The notes beneath the pieces were generated by a model, which did not search any database, was not told the origin of the DNA, and saw only the letters and a list, made by a program, of their open reading frames with translations. From assembly GCF_008801695.1 (NCBI RefSeq), contig NZ_VZPF01000007.1, positions 1 through 64,000 on the forward strand: a stretch of 64,000 bases of DNA, read 5' to 3'. The position numbers and the translations under genes were made by a program. Of the stretch, positions 44,713 through 53,961 are shown piece after piece (within the stretch, counting starts at the first letter, position 1; each line of letters opens with the position of its first letter). Source of the stretch: Pantoea stewartii subsp. stewartii (GTDB taxonomy: Bacteria > Pseudomonadota > Gammaproteobacteria > Enterobacterales > Enterobacteriaceae).

Positions 44713-45915
44713 TCAGGCAGGCTTCGCCTCGGGCGTCCGGCCCGAGAACCACCACAACATCAAGGCTACCAAGGCAATGCAGCCTAATGCGCTAAAGGCA
44801 ATACTGTAAGAGTAACGGGCCACAATCAGGCCTGTCATGGCCGGGCTCATGGACGCCCCAACGCCCTGCATCAGCATTACCACACTCTGGCCAGCGTTCA
44901 CGTGCCCACTGCCGCGCAACAGCGACACGATATAGCCCGGCACGGCGACGCCCAGTATCCCGGCCGCAATACCGTCCAGGATTTGTACGGGAACCACGAA
45001 AAAGGTCTCCGGAAATTCTGCTGCAATAACCGCGCGCAGTGGCATCATTAACAGTGCGGTCATGATTAAACGGCGATAGCCAATGTGATCGACACGTTTA
45101 GAGACAAAGATCGCGACAGGGATCATCACTAACTGGGAAATTACGACCGTTGCGGCAGCATACAGGCCGGGATCCACCGTATCAGGTCCGGTTGAGGAGG
45201 CCACACGCATGCTCAGCATGGGCAACAGCGCAGCGTTAGCAAGATGGAACAGCAGCAGCGTCAATCCGGCCACCAGCAACGCCGGTTTGCGCGCCAGTAT
45301 CCACAGGCTGAGCGTAGGTTTATCCGACGATTTATCGTCCAGGCCGCGCGCCACATCATGGTCAATATCGTCTGCACGAATAGCCAGGGTGGCGATAGCC
45401 GCAAATACCGCCATGACCATCATCAGGATGAACACCGCACCCAGCCCCCATTTCCAGGCGGCAAAACCTGCAAGGACAGCCGCCAGCGTATTACCCGCAT
45501 GGTTATAGGCTTCGTTTCGTCCCATCTGACGGTTGAACTCTTTTTGCCCGGTCAGGCCCAGCGTTATACCTGCCACCGTCGGACCGATGAAGGCGGCAGC
45601 GATGCCCGCGACGATTTGCGAAATAATCGCCGTCCATGACTGATTGCTGTACCAGAGCAGTAAGGTAGCGACCGTGATAACGACACAACCCGCCAGGATA
45701 ATAAAGCGTTTGTAACGTGTGGCGTCGGCAACCACACCCGCCGGTAACGTTGAGAGCAGTCCGGCGATACCGCCTGAGGTCATCACCAGGCCTATTTCAT
45801 CCGGGCTCCAGTGGCGTTCTGTCAAAAAAATGCCTAAAAAGGGCCCAAGGCCGTCTCTGACGTCGGCCAGAAAAAAACTCATCAGGCACAGCGCCTGAAG
45901 TGACCGTTGTGACAT
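44713..45915 (-). CDS. MFS transporter, possible drug or sugar exporter
   Basis: This carrier of about 400 residues and 12 hydrophobic segments belongs to the major facilitator superfamily. The start at 45915 (MSQRSLQALCLMSFFLADVRDGLGPFLGIFL) follows a ribosome site and gives a normal first helix. The VADATRYKRFIILAGC stretch is the motif-A loop. The family gives no reliable substrate, so I keep the call general. It stands alone. Confidence 0.8.
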   Translation of the reverse strand: MSQRSLQALCLMSFFLADVRDGLGPFLGIFLTERHWSPDEIGLVMTSGGIAGLLSTLPAGVVADATRYKRFIILAGCVVITVATLLLWYSNQSWTAIISQIVAGIAAAFIGPTVAGITLGLTGQKEFNRQMGRNEAYNHAGNTLAAVLAGFAAWKWGLGAVFILMMVMAVFAAIATLAIRADDIDHDVARGLDDKSSDKPTLSLWILARKPALLVAGLTLLLFHLANAALLPMLSMRVASSTGPDTVDPGLYAAATVVISQLVMIPVAIFVSKRVDHIGYRRLIMTALLMMPLRAVIAAEFPETFFVVPVQILDGIAAGILGVAVPGYIVSLLRGSGHVNAGQSVVMLMQGVGASMSPAMTGLIVARYSYSIAFSALGCIALVALMLWWFSGRTPEAKPA

Positions 45916-46133
45916 GTGCTTTTCCCTGTAGCTGATAAGAAGGTGTGGGTAACGACCACATTTCAATGCGTAACGCAATGCATCATGGCAGTAAAAATAC
46001 TCAGTAACATAACGTTAAAGTTACAAAATGAAAAAATTCACGTTTTGTGTAATTTAGTCTAATGACTGGCTGACTGTGTGAGGGGCACTGAGGCTGCCAG
46101 CGGTCAGGCTTTATGCCATAGCGTGCCATCCCC

Positions 46134-46958
46134 TTATTGATGCGGCACTGTCTTCATCGTTGCCACTGGGGAGGCCTGCGGAGGGAGCAGTGTTGGGTCG
46201 TGCAGAATTTCACAATTTTTATCCAGAAGCGATTCGACGGATGCCCGGTTCCCTTTATCCCAGCCTCGTCGCGTCACCAGCAGGATAAAGCCGTTTTTTC
46301 CTGAAAACGTGGCAGGAACAACGGCAATCCCGTATTCCGCCAACTGAGGCGGAGACAGATGAAAATCGCGGGCAACGGATGCAACAGGATAAATGCCCAT
46401 CACACTGGGCTGCAGGACGCGTCGCGCATAATAAGTGTGCGTTAACAATTTGTCTGGCAGGGGATGCCAGTCATCCTGAATATAAGGGCGTTCAGCCTGT
46501 AACTGGCGATAGACATCTTCCCGCAGGCAGGTGAGATGAATATGCAGTTGATTCTGGCTGCGCCCCCAGGCGGAATTGACAGCCATGCCCAGCCTGTCTT
46601 CCGGCACCGTTCCGCCATACGCCGCCATTACGCGATAACGCATCAGCCACGCATAACCGAAATAGTCTGTGCGGGTCGTATACGACAATAAGGGGCTTTC
46701 GATACCAGATAACAAAAGTGTGGGCACCAGAATAAAATGATACGGATAACGTGGATTTTGAATAACGCTGAAGCCCTGCTGTTCCCCTTTTGCAAGATAG
46801 ACTTGCTGGCAGGGGGCAGCATAGCCAGTGTACGCGTAGTTCACCCTGCAAACGTCGTTCGTCACCATCCACAACGCATCCTGGCGCGCACAGCCTGACA
46901 GCGCAAAAGCTATCCCTGCCAGAATACTCAGGCGGCACAGAAGGGGCAGGAGAGGCAT
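46134..46958 (-). CDS. cdh: CDP-diacylglycerol diphosphatase, lipoprotein-like
   Basis: This 274-residue Cdh family (HIT-related) hydrolase would convert CDP-diacylglycerol to phosphatidic acid and CMP. Conserved: HFILVPTLLLSGIESPLL, LGMAVNSAWGRSQNQLHIHLTCL (the His triad-like HIHL) and NGFILLVTRRGWDKGNRASVESLLDKNCEIL. E. coli Cdh has a membrane anchor; this protein begins LSILAGIAFALSGCARQ, a lipobox with Cys at position 23 or so, so it may be a lipoprotein. It is monocistronic. Confidence 0.9.
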   Translation of the reverse strand: MPLLPLLCRLSILAGIAFALSGCARQDALWMVTNDVCRVNYAYTGYAAPCQQVYLAKGEQQGFSVIQNPRYPYHFILVPTLLLSGIESPLLSYTTRTDYFGYAWLMRYRVMAAYGGTVPEDRLGMAVNSAWGRSQNQLHIHLTCLREDVYRQLQAERPYIQDDWHPLPDKLLTHTYYARRVLQPSVMGIYPVASVARDFHLSPPQLAEYGIAVVPATFSGKNGFILLVTRRGWDKGNRASVESLLDKNCEILHDPTLLPPQASPVATMKTVPHQ

Positions 46959-47203
46959 CAGACTGCCGCCGGTGTTAACGTGCCGCGTGGCGCCGTACTA
47001 TGTGCATAATCCGAAGTGTTCGCGCTCTGAAATGCCATACCTTATTTGTCCTTACAGGCTTATCCGTTCCACCGGCTACACAATAAATTAGCGCCACGCC
47101 ACAATAAAGGCCACAGCGTGTGTGACAGAAGATCATCCCGTGCGTGTTTCTGCGCTGGCCGTGCCGAACGCCCGTCGGCCGCAGAGGTGAGATCTTTGAT
47201 CAC

Positions 47204-48106
47204 TTAGCGAATCACCAGCTGTGTCAGTGCGGATAACAAGGCATCTACCTTCGGCAGCAGTTGCTTACGGCGTGGCCAGATGACGCTCAGGGCCAGACCA
47301 TCAGGCTGTAATTGTGGCAGGATAATCTCCAGTTCGCCTTTAGCTACGGCACTGTTTACCAGCCAGGAGGGCATTTGCGCTATGCCAAGTCCAGCTATGA
47401 CCGCCTGGAGTTGCGCATCTACATCACCCAATGCCATCCGAAACGGCATATCTCGCCACTGGACATGTCCTTCTTCACGGGGGAATAACCAGGGTTTGGG
47501 CGTGTTATCCGCGCGTTCGTAAAGAATGGCCCGATGTTGCATCAGCGCCTGTTCGTCCTGTGGCCGGCCTTCGCGATCCAGCCAGGCTGGCGATGCACAA
47601 AACACCATTCTCTCTCGTCCCAGGTAGCGACTGCCCATTGAGGCTGGTAAATCGGCGGATCCGCCAATCCTGACCGCGACATCAATACCTTCGTCGAAGA
47701 GATCAATAAAACGATCTGAAAAGCTCACTCTGAGCTCAAGCTCGGGATGCTGCTGGCAAAACGGAATCAGCAACGGCATCACATTCAGGCGACCATACGT
47801 ATGCGGCACAGCGAGTCGCAGGCGTCCTGACGGAATAATACGTTGTGCTGCCAGAACTGACTCAGCTTCAGCAAGCTCCTCCATGATGCGTATGCAGGTT
47901 TGGTAATAGGCGTTACCGGCATCGGTGAGCTGCAGCCTGCGTGTTGTGCGCTCCAGCAGGCGCGAGCCCAGCCGCGCTTCCAGCCGACTGACGCTTTTAC
48001 TGACGGCGGAGCCGGTGACATGCAGACGTGCTGCCGCAGCAGTAAAACTGCCGCTTTCAACACTGGCAACAAAGGGAACAATATCCTTAAGACGTTGATC
48101 GTGCAT
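47204..48106 (-). CDS. LysR-family regulator
   Basis: This 300-residue regulator has an N-terminal winged helix (MHDQRLKDIVPFVASVESGSFTAAAARLHVTGSAVSKSVSRLEARLGSRLLERTTRRLQLT) and a periplasmic-binding-like effector domain. The start at 48106 gives a normal length. It is divergent from the SDR gene at 48206 with a 99-base gap, the classical arrangement in which the regulator controls its neighbour. Its effector is unknown. Confidence 0.92.
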   Translation of the reverse strand: MHDQRLKDIVPFVASVESGSFTAAAARLHVTGSAVSKSVSRLEARLGSRLLERTTRRLQLTDAGNAYYQTCIRIMEELAEAESVLAAQRIIPSGRLRLAVPHTYGRLNVMPLLIPFCQQHPELELRVSFSDRFIDLFDEGIDVAVRIGGSADLPASMGSRYLGRERMVFCASPAWLDREGRPQDEQALMQHRAILYERADNTPKPWLFPREEGHVQWRDMPFRMALGDVDAQLQAVIAGLGIAQMPSWLVNSAVAKGELEIILPQLQPDGLALSVIWPRRKQLLPKVDALLSALTQLVIR

Positions 48107-48205
48107 GATTGATGAACTCAGGTTGAGAATGCTGTGAATAATTACCAATAATAGGAATTAAATTCTCTATTACGCTTAGCATTACGCAAAACGAGGAGAA
48201 TTAAC

Positions 48206-49273
48206 ATGCAAAAACAGGCTTTGATTGTCGGAATCAGCGGGGTTATCGGGCGAGCGCTGGCTGAAAGATTAATGAAAGACGGATGGCAGGTCAGCGGATT
48301 ATCCCGCGGTCGCGGCGCTGTTCCGCAAGGCTGCCACAGTCTGACGGCCGATTTGATCGATCCCGATGCGGTGCGCGCTACCCTGAAAGATACCAAACCC
48401 GATGCGGTATTCTTCAGCGTGTGGGCGCGTCAGGACAGCGAAAAAGAGAATATCCGCGTCAATGGCGGGATGATCCGTAATGTTATTGAGGCACTCGGCG
48501 AGCGCTTACAGGGGGCGCATGTTGCCCTTGTCACCGGGCTGAAGCACTATCTGGGGCCGTTCGAGGCTTACGGTAAAGGTGAGGTGCCGGTTACGCCTTT
48601 CCGTGAAGAACAAGGTCGTCAGCCCGTTGATAACTTTTATTACGCGCAGGAAGATGAGGTTTTTGCAGGCGCTGACAAGTACGGCTACCGCTGGAGTGTC
48701 CATCGTCCCCATATCATCATTGGCTATGCGCTCGGCAATGCCATGAACATGGGGCAAACGCTGGCTGTTTACGCGACCTTGTGTAAAGAAAAAGGCTGGC
48801 CGTTTATCTTCCCGGGCTCACCTGAACAGTGGAACGGCGTTGTGGATATGACCGATGCGGATCTCCTGGCTGAACAACTTGAGTGGGCGGCAACCAGTCC
48901 AGATGCGGCCAATCAGGATTTTAACGCTGTCAATGGTGATGTGTTCCGCTGGAACTGGATGTGGCCGAAACTGGCTGAATATTTTGGTATTGAAGCCGCT
49001 GCTTATCCGGCAAAAATGATGCCGCTCGATGGCCGTATGCAGGACGCTGCCAGCGTATGGCAGGCCATTGCCGGGCGCGAAAACCTGCGCGAGAGCGACG
49101 TCACCCGACTGGCGTCATGGTGGCACACTGACGCCGATCTGGGCCGTCCAATGGAAGCCTTTACCGATATGAGTAAAAGCCGTAAAGCGGGGTTTACCGG
49201 CTACCGCAGCACGCTGGATTCATTCATCCAGCTGTTCGATAAGCTGAAGCAGGAAAAAATTATCCCGCAGTAA
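48206..49273 (+). CDS. SDR/NAD-epimerase-like (PRISE-type) reductase
   Basis: This 355-residue extended SDR-fold protein resembles progesterone 5-beta-reductase/iridoid synthase-type enzymes (PRISE). The dinucleotide motif at the start is GISGVIGRALAERL. Seen later are FFSVWARQDSEKENIRVNGGMIRNV and VHRPHIIIGYALGNAMNMG. These enzymes reduce enones with NADPH. It lies divergent from the LysR gene, so it may respond to an electrophile or aldehyde. Single gene. Confidence 0.85.
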   Translation: MQKQALIVGISGVIGRALAERLMKDGWQVSGLSRGRGAVPQGCHSLTADLIDPDAVRATLKDTKPDAVFFSVWARQDSEKENIRVNGGMIRNVIEALGERLQGAHVALVTGLKHYLGPFEAYGKGEVPVTPFREEQGRQPVDNFYYAQEDEVFAGADKYGYRWSVHRPHIIIGYALGNAMNMGQTLAVYATLCKEKGWPFIFPGSPEQWNGVVDMTDADLLAEQLEWAATSPDAANQDFNAVNGDVFRWNWMWPKLAEYFGIEAAAYPAKMMPLDGRMQDAASVWQAIAGRENLRESDVTRLASWWHTDADLGRPMEAFTDMSKSRKAGFTGYRSTLDSFIQLFDKLKQEKIIPQ

Positions 49274-49362
49274 CGGGATTCGGCCCTGTCAGCGCAAGGC
49301 CATCGCCGCTGCGCTAAGGGTTATACTTGTAGTCTGACTGACGTGAAATAAAGACCAGGACG

Positions 49363-50016
49363 ATGGCAACGTGTTTTATCATTGGCGCGGCGGGAAAAGT
49401 AGGTACCCACCTGACGAAACAGCTTTGCGCCAGACAGCATGCGGTCTCGGCGCTGCACCGTAAACCTGAGCAGGCCGAAGCCATCACCGTTGTGGGCGCG
49501 ACACCGATCATGGGCGATCTTCAGAAACTCAGTGTTGAGACGCTGGCGCAGAAAATGACCGGTCATGAGGTGGTGATTTTCAGCGCAGGGGCGGGTGGTG
49601 CTGGCATTGAACTCACCAATGCTATTGATGGTCAGGGTCTGGCGCTGGCGGTTGCTGCAGCAGAGAAGGCGGGGGTTAACCGTTTTTTGCTGGTGTCGGT
49701 TTTTCCGGATGCGGCGCGGGGCGAAAAAACGTCTGAAGGCTTCGAGAACTACATGCATGTGAAGCGGCTGGCGGATGTTCGCCTGGTGGAAAGTCAGCTT
49801 GACTGGGTAATCCTGCGTCCCGGGACGTTAACGGATACGGCGGGCAGTGGCACCGTACGAGCCGGTTACGCCATCCCCTACGGAGCGGTTCCACGTGAAG
49901 ACGTTGCCGCCACGCTGGTGGCGCTCGTTGAAACACCGCAACTGAATCACAAAATCATTGAACTGACCGCAGGTGATGAAAGCATCAGTCACGCTCTGCA
50001 ACGTTTGCAGCGCTAA
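49363..50016 (+). CDS. NAD(P)H-binding SDR-like protein
   Basis: This 217-residue protein of the NAD(P)-binding (atypical SDR, YtfG/NmrA-like) group begins FIIGAAGKVGTHLTKQLCARQHAVSALHRKPEQ, the nucleotide-binding turn. Further family segments are NRFLLVSVFPDA and LDWVILRPGTLTD. It lacks the YxxxK pair of the classical type, as usual in this group. It lies 89 bases after the PRISE-type gene and has its own terminator. Function unknown; quinone or redox sensing is common in the group. Confidence 0.85.
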   Translation: MATCFIIGAAGKVGTHLTKQLCARQHAVSALHRKPEQAEAITVVGATPIMGDLQKLSVETLAQKMTGHEVVIFSAGAGGAGIELTNAIDGQGLALAVAAAEKAGVNRFLLVSVFPDAARGEKTSEGFENYMHVKRLADVRLVESQLDWVILRPGTLTDTAGSGTVRAGYAIPYGAVPREDVAATLVALVETPQLNHKIIELTAGDESISHALQRLQR

Positions 50017-50046
50017 AAAAAACGGCCCCTGTCAGGGGGCCGTTTT
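50015..50046. terminator. Bidirectional terminator
   Basis: CGGCCCC/GGGGCCG, with A and T runs on both sides, closes the SDR-like gene and the fumarase gene, which converge here. Confidence 0.8.
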
Positions 50047-50060
50047 CTGTTACTGCCAGC

Positions 50061-51707
50061 TTATTTTACACAGCGCGAGCAGTGTTCACGTTCGATATGC
50101 TGGAAAAAGTCATTTCCTTTGTCATCGACCAGAATGAAGGCCGGGAAATTTTCTACTTCGATTTTCCAGATTGCTTCCATTCCTAACTCAGCGTATTCCA
50201 CACACTCCAGGCTCTTGATGCTCTGTTGCGCCAGAACTGCCGCGGGTCCGCCAATACTGCCCAGGTAAAACCCGCCGTGTTTATGACAGGCATCAGTAAC
50301 CTGCTGGCTGCGGTTGCCTTTTGCCAGCATCACTTTGCTGCCGCCATTTGCCTGCAGAAGGTCAACATAGGAATCCATGCGGCCTGCTGTTGTCGGGCCC
50401 AGTGAACCCGATGCATAGCCTTCAGGCGTTTTTGCCGGTCCGGCATAGTATACCGGGTGATCCTTGATGTACTGCGGCAGGCCTTCGCCGTTATCAATAC
50501 GCTCTTTCAATTTCGCATGCGCAATATCGCGGGCCACGATAATGGTGCCGGTCAGGGACAGACGGGTGGACACCGGATACTCAGAAAGCTGTGCAAGAAT
50601 CTCATTCATTGGGCGATTCAGGTCAATATGCACCACCTCGCCCTCACCCTGTTTGCGCAGCGCTTCAGGAATATAGCGTCCTGGATTGGCTTCCAGCTTC
50701 TCAATCCAGATACCGTCGCGGTTGATTTTGGCTTTGATATTGCGGTCAGCGGAGCAGGAGACGCCCATACCGACGGGGCAGGATGCGCCGTGGCGTGGCA
50801 GACGGATAACGCGGATATCGTGGGCGAAATATTTTCCGCCAAACTGTGCGCCCAGCCCTAACTGCTGTGCGGCTTCCAGTAATTCCTGTTCCAGCTGAAC
50901 ATCGCGGAATGCCTGGCCATGCTCGTTGCCTTCTGTTGGCAAGCCATCGTAGTAGTGCGTTGACGCCAGCTTCACGGTTTTCAGCGTGCTTTCAGCGGAG
51001 GTACCGCCAATGACAAAGGCGATATGGTAAGGCGGACAGGCTGCGGTGCCCAGGGTGCGCATTTTATCGACAAGATAATTCTTCAGCTTACCCGGGCTGA
51101 GCAGGGCTTTGGTTTCCTGGTACAGATAGGTTTTGTTGGCTGAACCGCCCCCTTTGGCGATGCAGAGAAACTTGTATTCGTCACCATCTACGCTGTAGAG
51201 ATCGATCTGGGCGGGCAGGTTAGTCCCGGTGTTGACCTCTTTATACATGTCCAGCGCCGCGTTCTGTGAGTAACGCAGATTGTCTTCGATATAGGTATTG
51301 TAGATCCCCTTTGACAGGGCGGCCTCATCACCTCCACCTGTCCACACGCGCTGACCTTTTTTCCCCATAATGATGGCTGTACCGGTGTCCTGGCAGGTTG
51401 GCAGTACACCTTTGGCCGCGATTTCTGAATTGCGCAGGAACTGGAGTGCCACATATTTGTCGTTATCGCTGGCTTCAGGATCATCAAGAATAGAGGCCAC
51501 CTGCTGCTGGTGGGCCGGGCGCAACATAAAGGAAGCATCATGAAAAGCCTGTTGTGCCAGTAGGGTTAACGCTTGAGGCTCTACTTTCAGCACCTCCTGC
51601 CCGTCAAATTCAGCAACGGAAACATAGTCAGGGCTGAGCAGGTAGTATTCGGTATCCTCGTGGGTAAGAGGGAAGGGGTTCTGATAATAAAAAGGTTTGT
51701 TCGACAT
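50061..51707 (-). CDS. fumA: Class I fumarase (FumA/FumB type)
   Basis: This 548-residue iron-sulfur fumarase interconverts fumarate and malate. The three cluster-binding Cys are visible in [33 protein letters not shown] and [11 protein letters not shown]. Length matches E. coli FumA and FumB (548). The two cannot be separated from the sequence; the anaerobic fumarate context would suit FumB. It is downstream of the DASS carrier gene on the same strand (157-base gap). Confidence 0.93.
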   Translation of the reverse strand: MSNKPFYYQNPFPLTHEDTEYYLLSPDYVSVAEFDGQEVLKVEPQALTLLAQQAFHDASFMLRPAHQQQVASILDDPEASDNDKYVALQFLRNSEIAAKGVLPTCQDTGTAIIMGKKGQRVWTGGGDEAALSKGIYNTYIEDNLRYSQNAALDMYKEVNTGTNLPAQIDLYSVDGDEYKFLCIAKGGGSANKTYLYQETKALLSPGKLKNYLVDKMRTLGTAACPPYHIAFVIGGTSAESTLKTVKLASTHYYDGLPTEGNEHGQAFRDVQLEQELLEAAQQLGLGAQFGGKYFAHDIRVIRLPRHGASCPVGMGVSCSADRNIKAKINRDGIWIEKLEANPGRYIPEALRKQGEGEVVHIDLNRPMNEILAQLSEYPVSTRLSLTGTIIVARDIAHAKLKERIDNGEGLPQYIKDHPVYYAGPAKTPEGYASGSLGPTTAGRMDSYVDLLQANGGSKVMLAKGNRSQQVTDACHKHGGFYLGSIGGPAAVLAQQSIKSLECVEYAELGMEAIWKIEVENFPAFILVDDKGNDFFQHIEREHCSRCVK

Positions 51708-51864
51708 GGTATCTCACTTAATGACGTGCTGGCTCCTTTTGAGACAGGCTGACAGGAGCAACATCACAGGCGAATTCGTTGTTTATTATGCTTGCCAGCC
51801 GTAAGCGCAGGCTGGCAAGTAGTGGCATGTTATCGTATGACGCGCTGGATTGCACAGGGCGCGG

Positions 51865-53376
51865 TCAGAACATCCACACCATCCAGGGATAAGCAATCAG
51901 CATCATTGCAATCAGGAAGATAGCGCCGAAGATAGTTCCCAGTCGCCAGTAATCCTTAGTAGGTAAGTAGCCGCTGCCGTAATAAATAGGGCTCGGACCT
52001 GTACCGTAAGGTGTGATGATGCCCATCACGCCCAGAGAGGTACACAGCATCAGACAGAACACGGGCATATTGATGCCAGGAATCGAGGCGGCAATCGTCA
52101 ACATGGCAGGCAGTAACGCCGTTGTGTGCGCGGTGGTACTGGCGAACAGGTAATGCAGCAGGAAAAAGGCAATTAACAACACGACCGCCGAGATCTGTGG
52201 ATCATAGCCTTGCAGTAATATTCCTCCTTCTTTACCCAGCCAGGCGATAAAGCCCACTCTGGCCAGACCGTCAGCCAGGGCTACCAGCGTGGCAAACCAG
52301 GCAAAAGTGTTCCAGGCCGCTTTGTTGCTGATGATATCATTCCAGTTAAGCACACCAGTCCACAGCATCAGGATGATGACTAACAGTGCCGCCATGGCCG
52401 GTTCGATCCAGGCAGTAGCAAAAATCCACATCAACAGCGCACAGACCACAAACACCAGTAACAGGATTTCATTGCGGGTCAGTTTACCCAGTTTTTCAAG
52501 CTCTGCCATCGCCCAGCGTGGCACCTCATCATTCACTTTGACTTCAGGTGGATAGAACCAGTAAGCCAGCAGCGGCATGGTCAGAATCAGCAGCAGACCT
52601 AAAGGAATAAAGGCAAGAAACCACATTCCCCAGGAAATATCGAAGCCAATGACGCTTTTGACTAAAGCAAGGGCTAACAGATTCGGCGCCAGTGCAGACA
52701 GGAACATGGAGCTGGTAATACAGGCCGCCGTGATGGCAACCCACATTAAGTAGGATCCGATTTTGCGCGCGCTGGGATCGTTGGGTTTAGATCCATACAG
52801 CGGTGGCAGGTTGGCGATAATCGGGTAGATGGTACCGCCACTGCGCGCGGTGTTAGACGGAGTAAAGGGTGCTAACAGCAGGTCAGCAAAAGTGATGGCA
52901 TAACCTAATGTTAAGCTGCGGCGGCCCAGATATTTCACCAGAATCAGGGCCAGACGACGACCAAACTGCGTTTTATCGTAGCCAGCAGCAAACATGAATG
53001 CGCCAAAGATCAGCCACACGGTTGAATTACCAAAGCCGCTGACGGCCCATTTAAAGGACTCCGTTGCGAGTTTAAATGTCGGATTGGCCAGTTCTGTCGG
53101 ACTAAACAGCAAAAACTGACTGAAGAGGGCGATGACTACGACGCCTGTCAGACCAATTACGGCACCGGGCAGCGGCTCAAAAATCAAGCCTACAATCACC
53201 CCAACAAAGATGGCGAAGAAATGCCATGCATAAGGTTCAAGACCGGACGGTACGGGGACGAGTAATAAAAGCACTGCGACGATGACAGGCAGGGCTAGCA
53301 TCAGTGCTTTATTTTTTTTGCCCGCAGCTGCAGGGGCTGCTTTAGGGGGCTCTTTCATGTTTGAGAGTGTTTTCAT
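51865..53376 (-). CDS. DASS-family C4-dicarboxylate (TtdT/CitT-like) carrier
   Basis: This 503-residue carrier of the DASS family has the two-fold SNT repeats (APFTPSNTARSGGTIYPI and FASTTAHTTALLPAM) and the typical C-terminal PYGTGPSPIYYGSGYLPTKDYWRLG end. E. coli relatives are TtdT and CitT, which exchange tartrate or citrate for succinate. It most likely exchanges succinate for fumarate, malate or tartrate. It diverges from the fumarate reductase gene, with an FNR-type site between them, and is upstream of fumarase. The start is either of two nearby ATGs. Confidence 0.88.
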   Translation of the reverse strand: MKTLSNMKEPPKAAPAAAGKKNKALMLALPVIVAVLLLLVPVPSGLEPYAWHFFAIFVGVIVGLIFEPLPGAVIGLTGVVVIALFSQFLLFSPTELANPTFKLATESFKWAVSGFGNSTVWLIFGAFMFAAGYDKTQFGRRLALILVKYLGRRSLTLGYAITFADLLLAPFTPSNTARSGGTIYPIIANLPPLYGSKPNDPSARKIGSYLMWVAITAACITSSMFLSALAPNLLALALVKSVIGFDISWGMWFLAFIPLGLLLILTMPLLAYWFYPPEVKVNDEVPRWAMAELEKLGKLTRNEILLLVFVVCALLMWIFATAWIEPAMAALLVIILMLWTGVLNWNDIISNKAAWNTFAWFATLVALADGLARVGFIAWLGKEGGILLQGYDPQISAVVLLIAFFLLHYLFASTTAHTTALLPAMLTIAASIPGINMPVFCLMLCTSLGVMGIITPYGTGPSPIYYGSGYLPTKDYWRLGTIFGAIFLIAMMLIAYPWMVWMF

Positions 53377-53961
53377 AGTGTTTTTCTACGAGTTAAGGAT
53401 AATACGATTAACGCCCCGGCGAATTCTTCAAGACATTTTATTTATTCTACATTATAAGAATAACCCGTGGTGTTTTATATTCTTTTAACGTTTTTACTCG
53501 TGCGATGCAGAAAATTTAAGAAACCATGTGAATATGATGCGACTTCTGGAAAATAAAATTTTGATCTGGATCAAATAAGTTAAATTGTATTTTTTATGTT
53601 TTAACAAATTAAACAATAATCAATGAGGAACAGGTGAGTAAGATAGCATTGAATACTTTTTGCAACCACGTCAGGAAGAAAAAACACAGAGCGTTAATTT
53701 TAAATTATTGTTTTTAATCGGTTTATTTTACTGCTGTTTCACTATTGCTTTTTGGTAACTATTGATTAACAATAACCATACATCACGAAATCACTCCAAT
53801 CAAACAAAATGTCTAAAGATATTTAAAAGTTAAATAATTAAAATTATGCCTTATGAAACTAAATTAACTGATATATTATGAGTATGACATCGGACCACTT
53901 AAATTAAATTAAAAACGTCCAGAAAGAATTCCCGGTTTTTGATATTTTGGAGTTAATCGCA
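53377..53961. other. Divergent promoter region with FNR site
   Basis: This 585-base AT-rich gap lies between the carrier and fumarate reductase. Its one clear element is the FNR site at 53561. The remainder is poly-A/T-rich and may carry sites for DcuR or NarL, which I cannot identify. Confidence 0.6.
53561..53574. promoter_or_regulatory. Consensus FNR site
   Basis: TTGATCTGGATCAA matches the FNR consensus TTGAT-N4-ATCAA at every position. It lies 185 bases from the carrier start and 388 bases before the reductase. Anaerobic induction of at least the carrier/fumarase side is likely. Confidence 0.8.
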
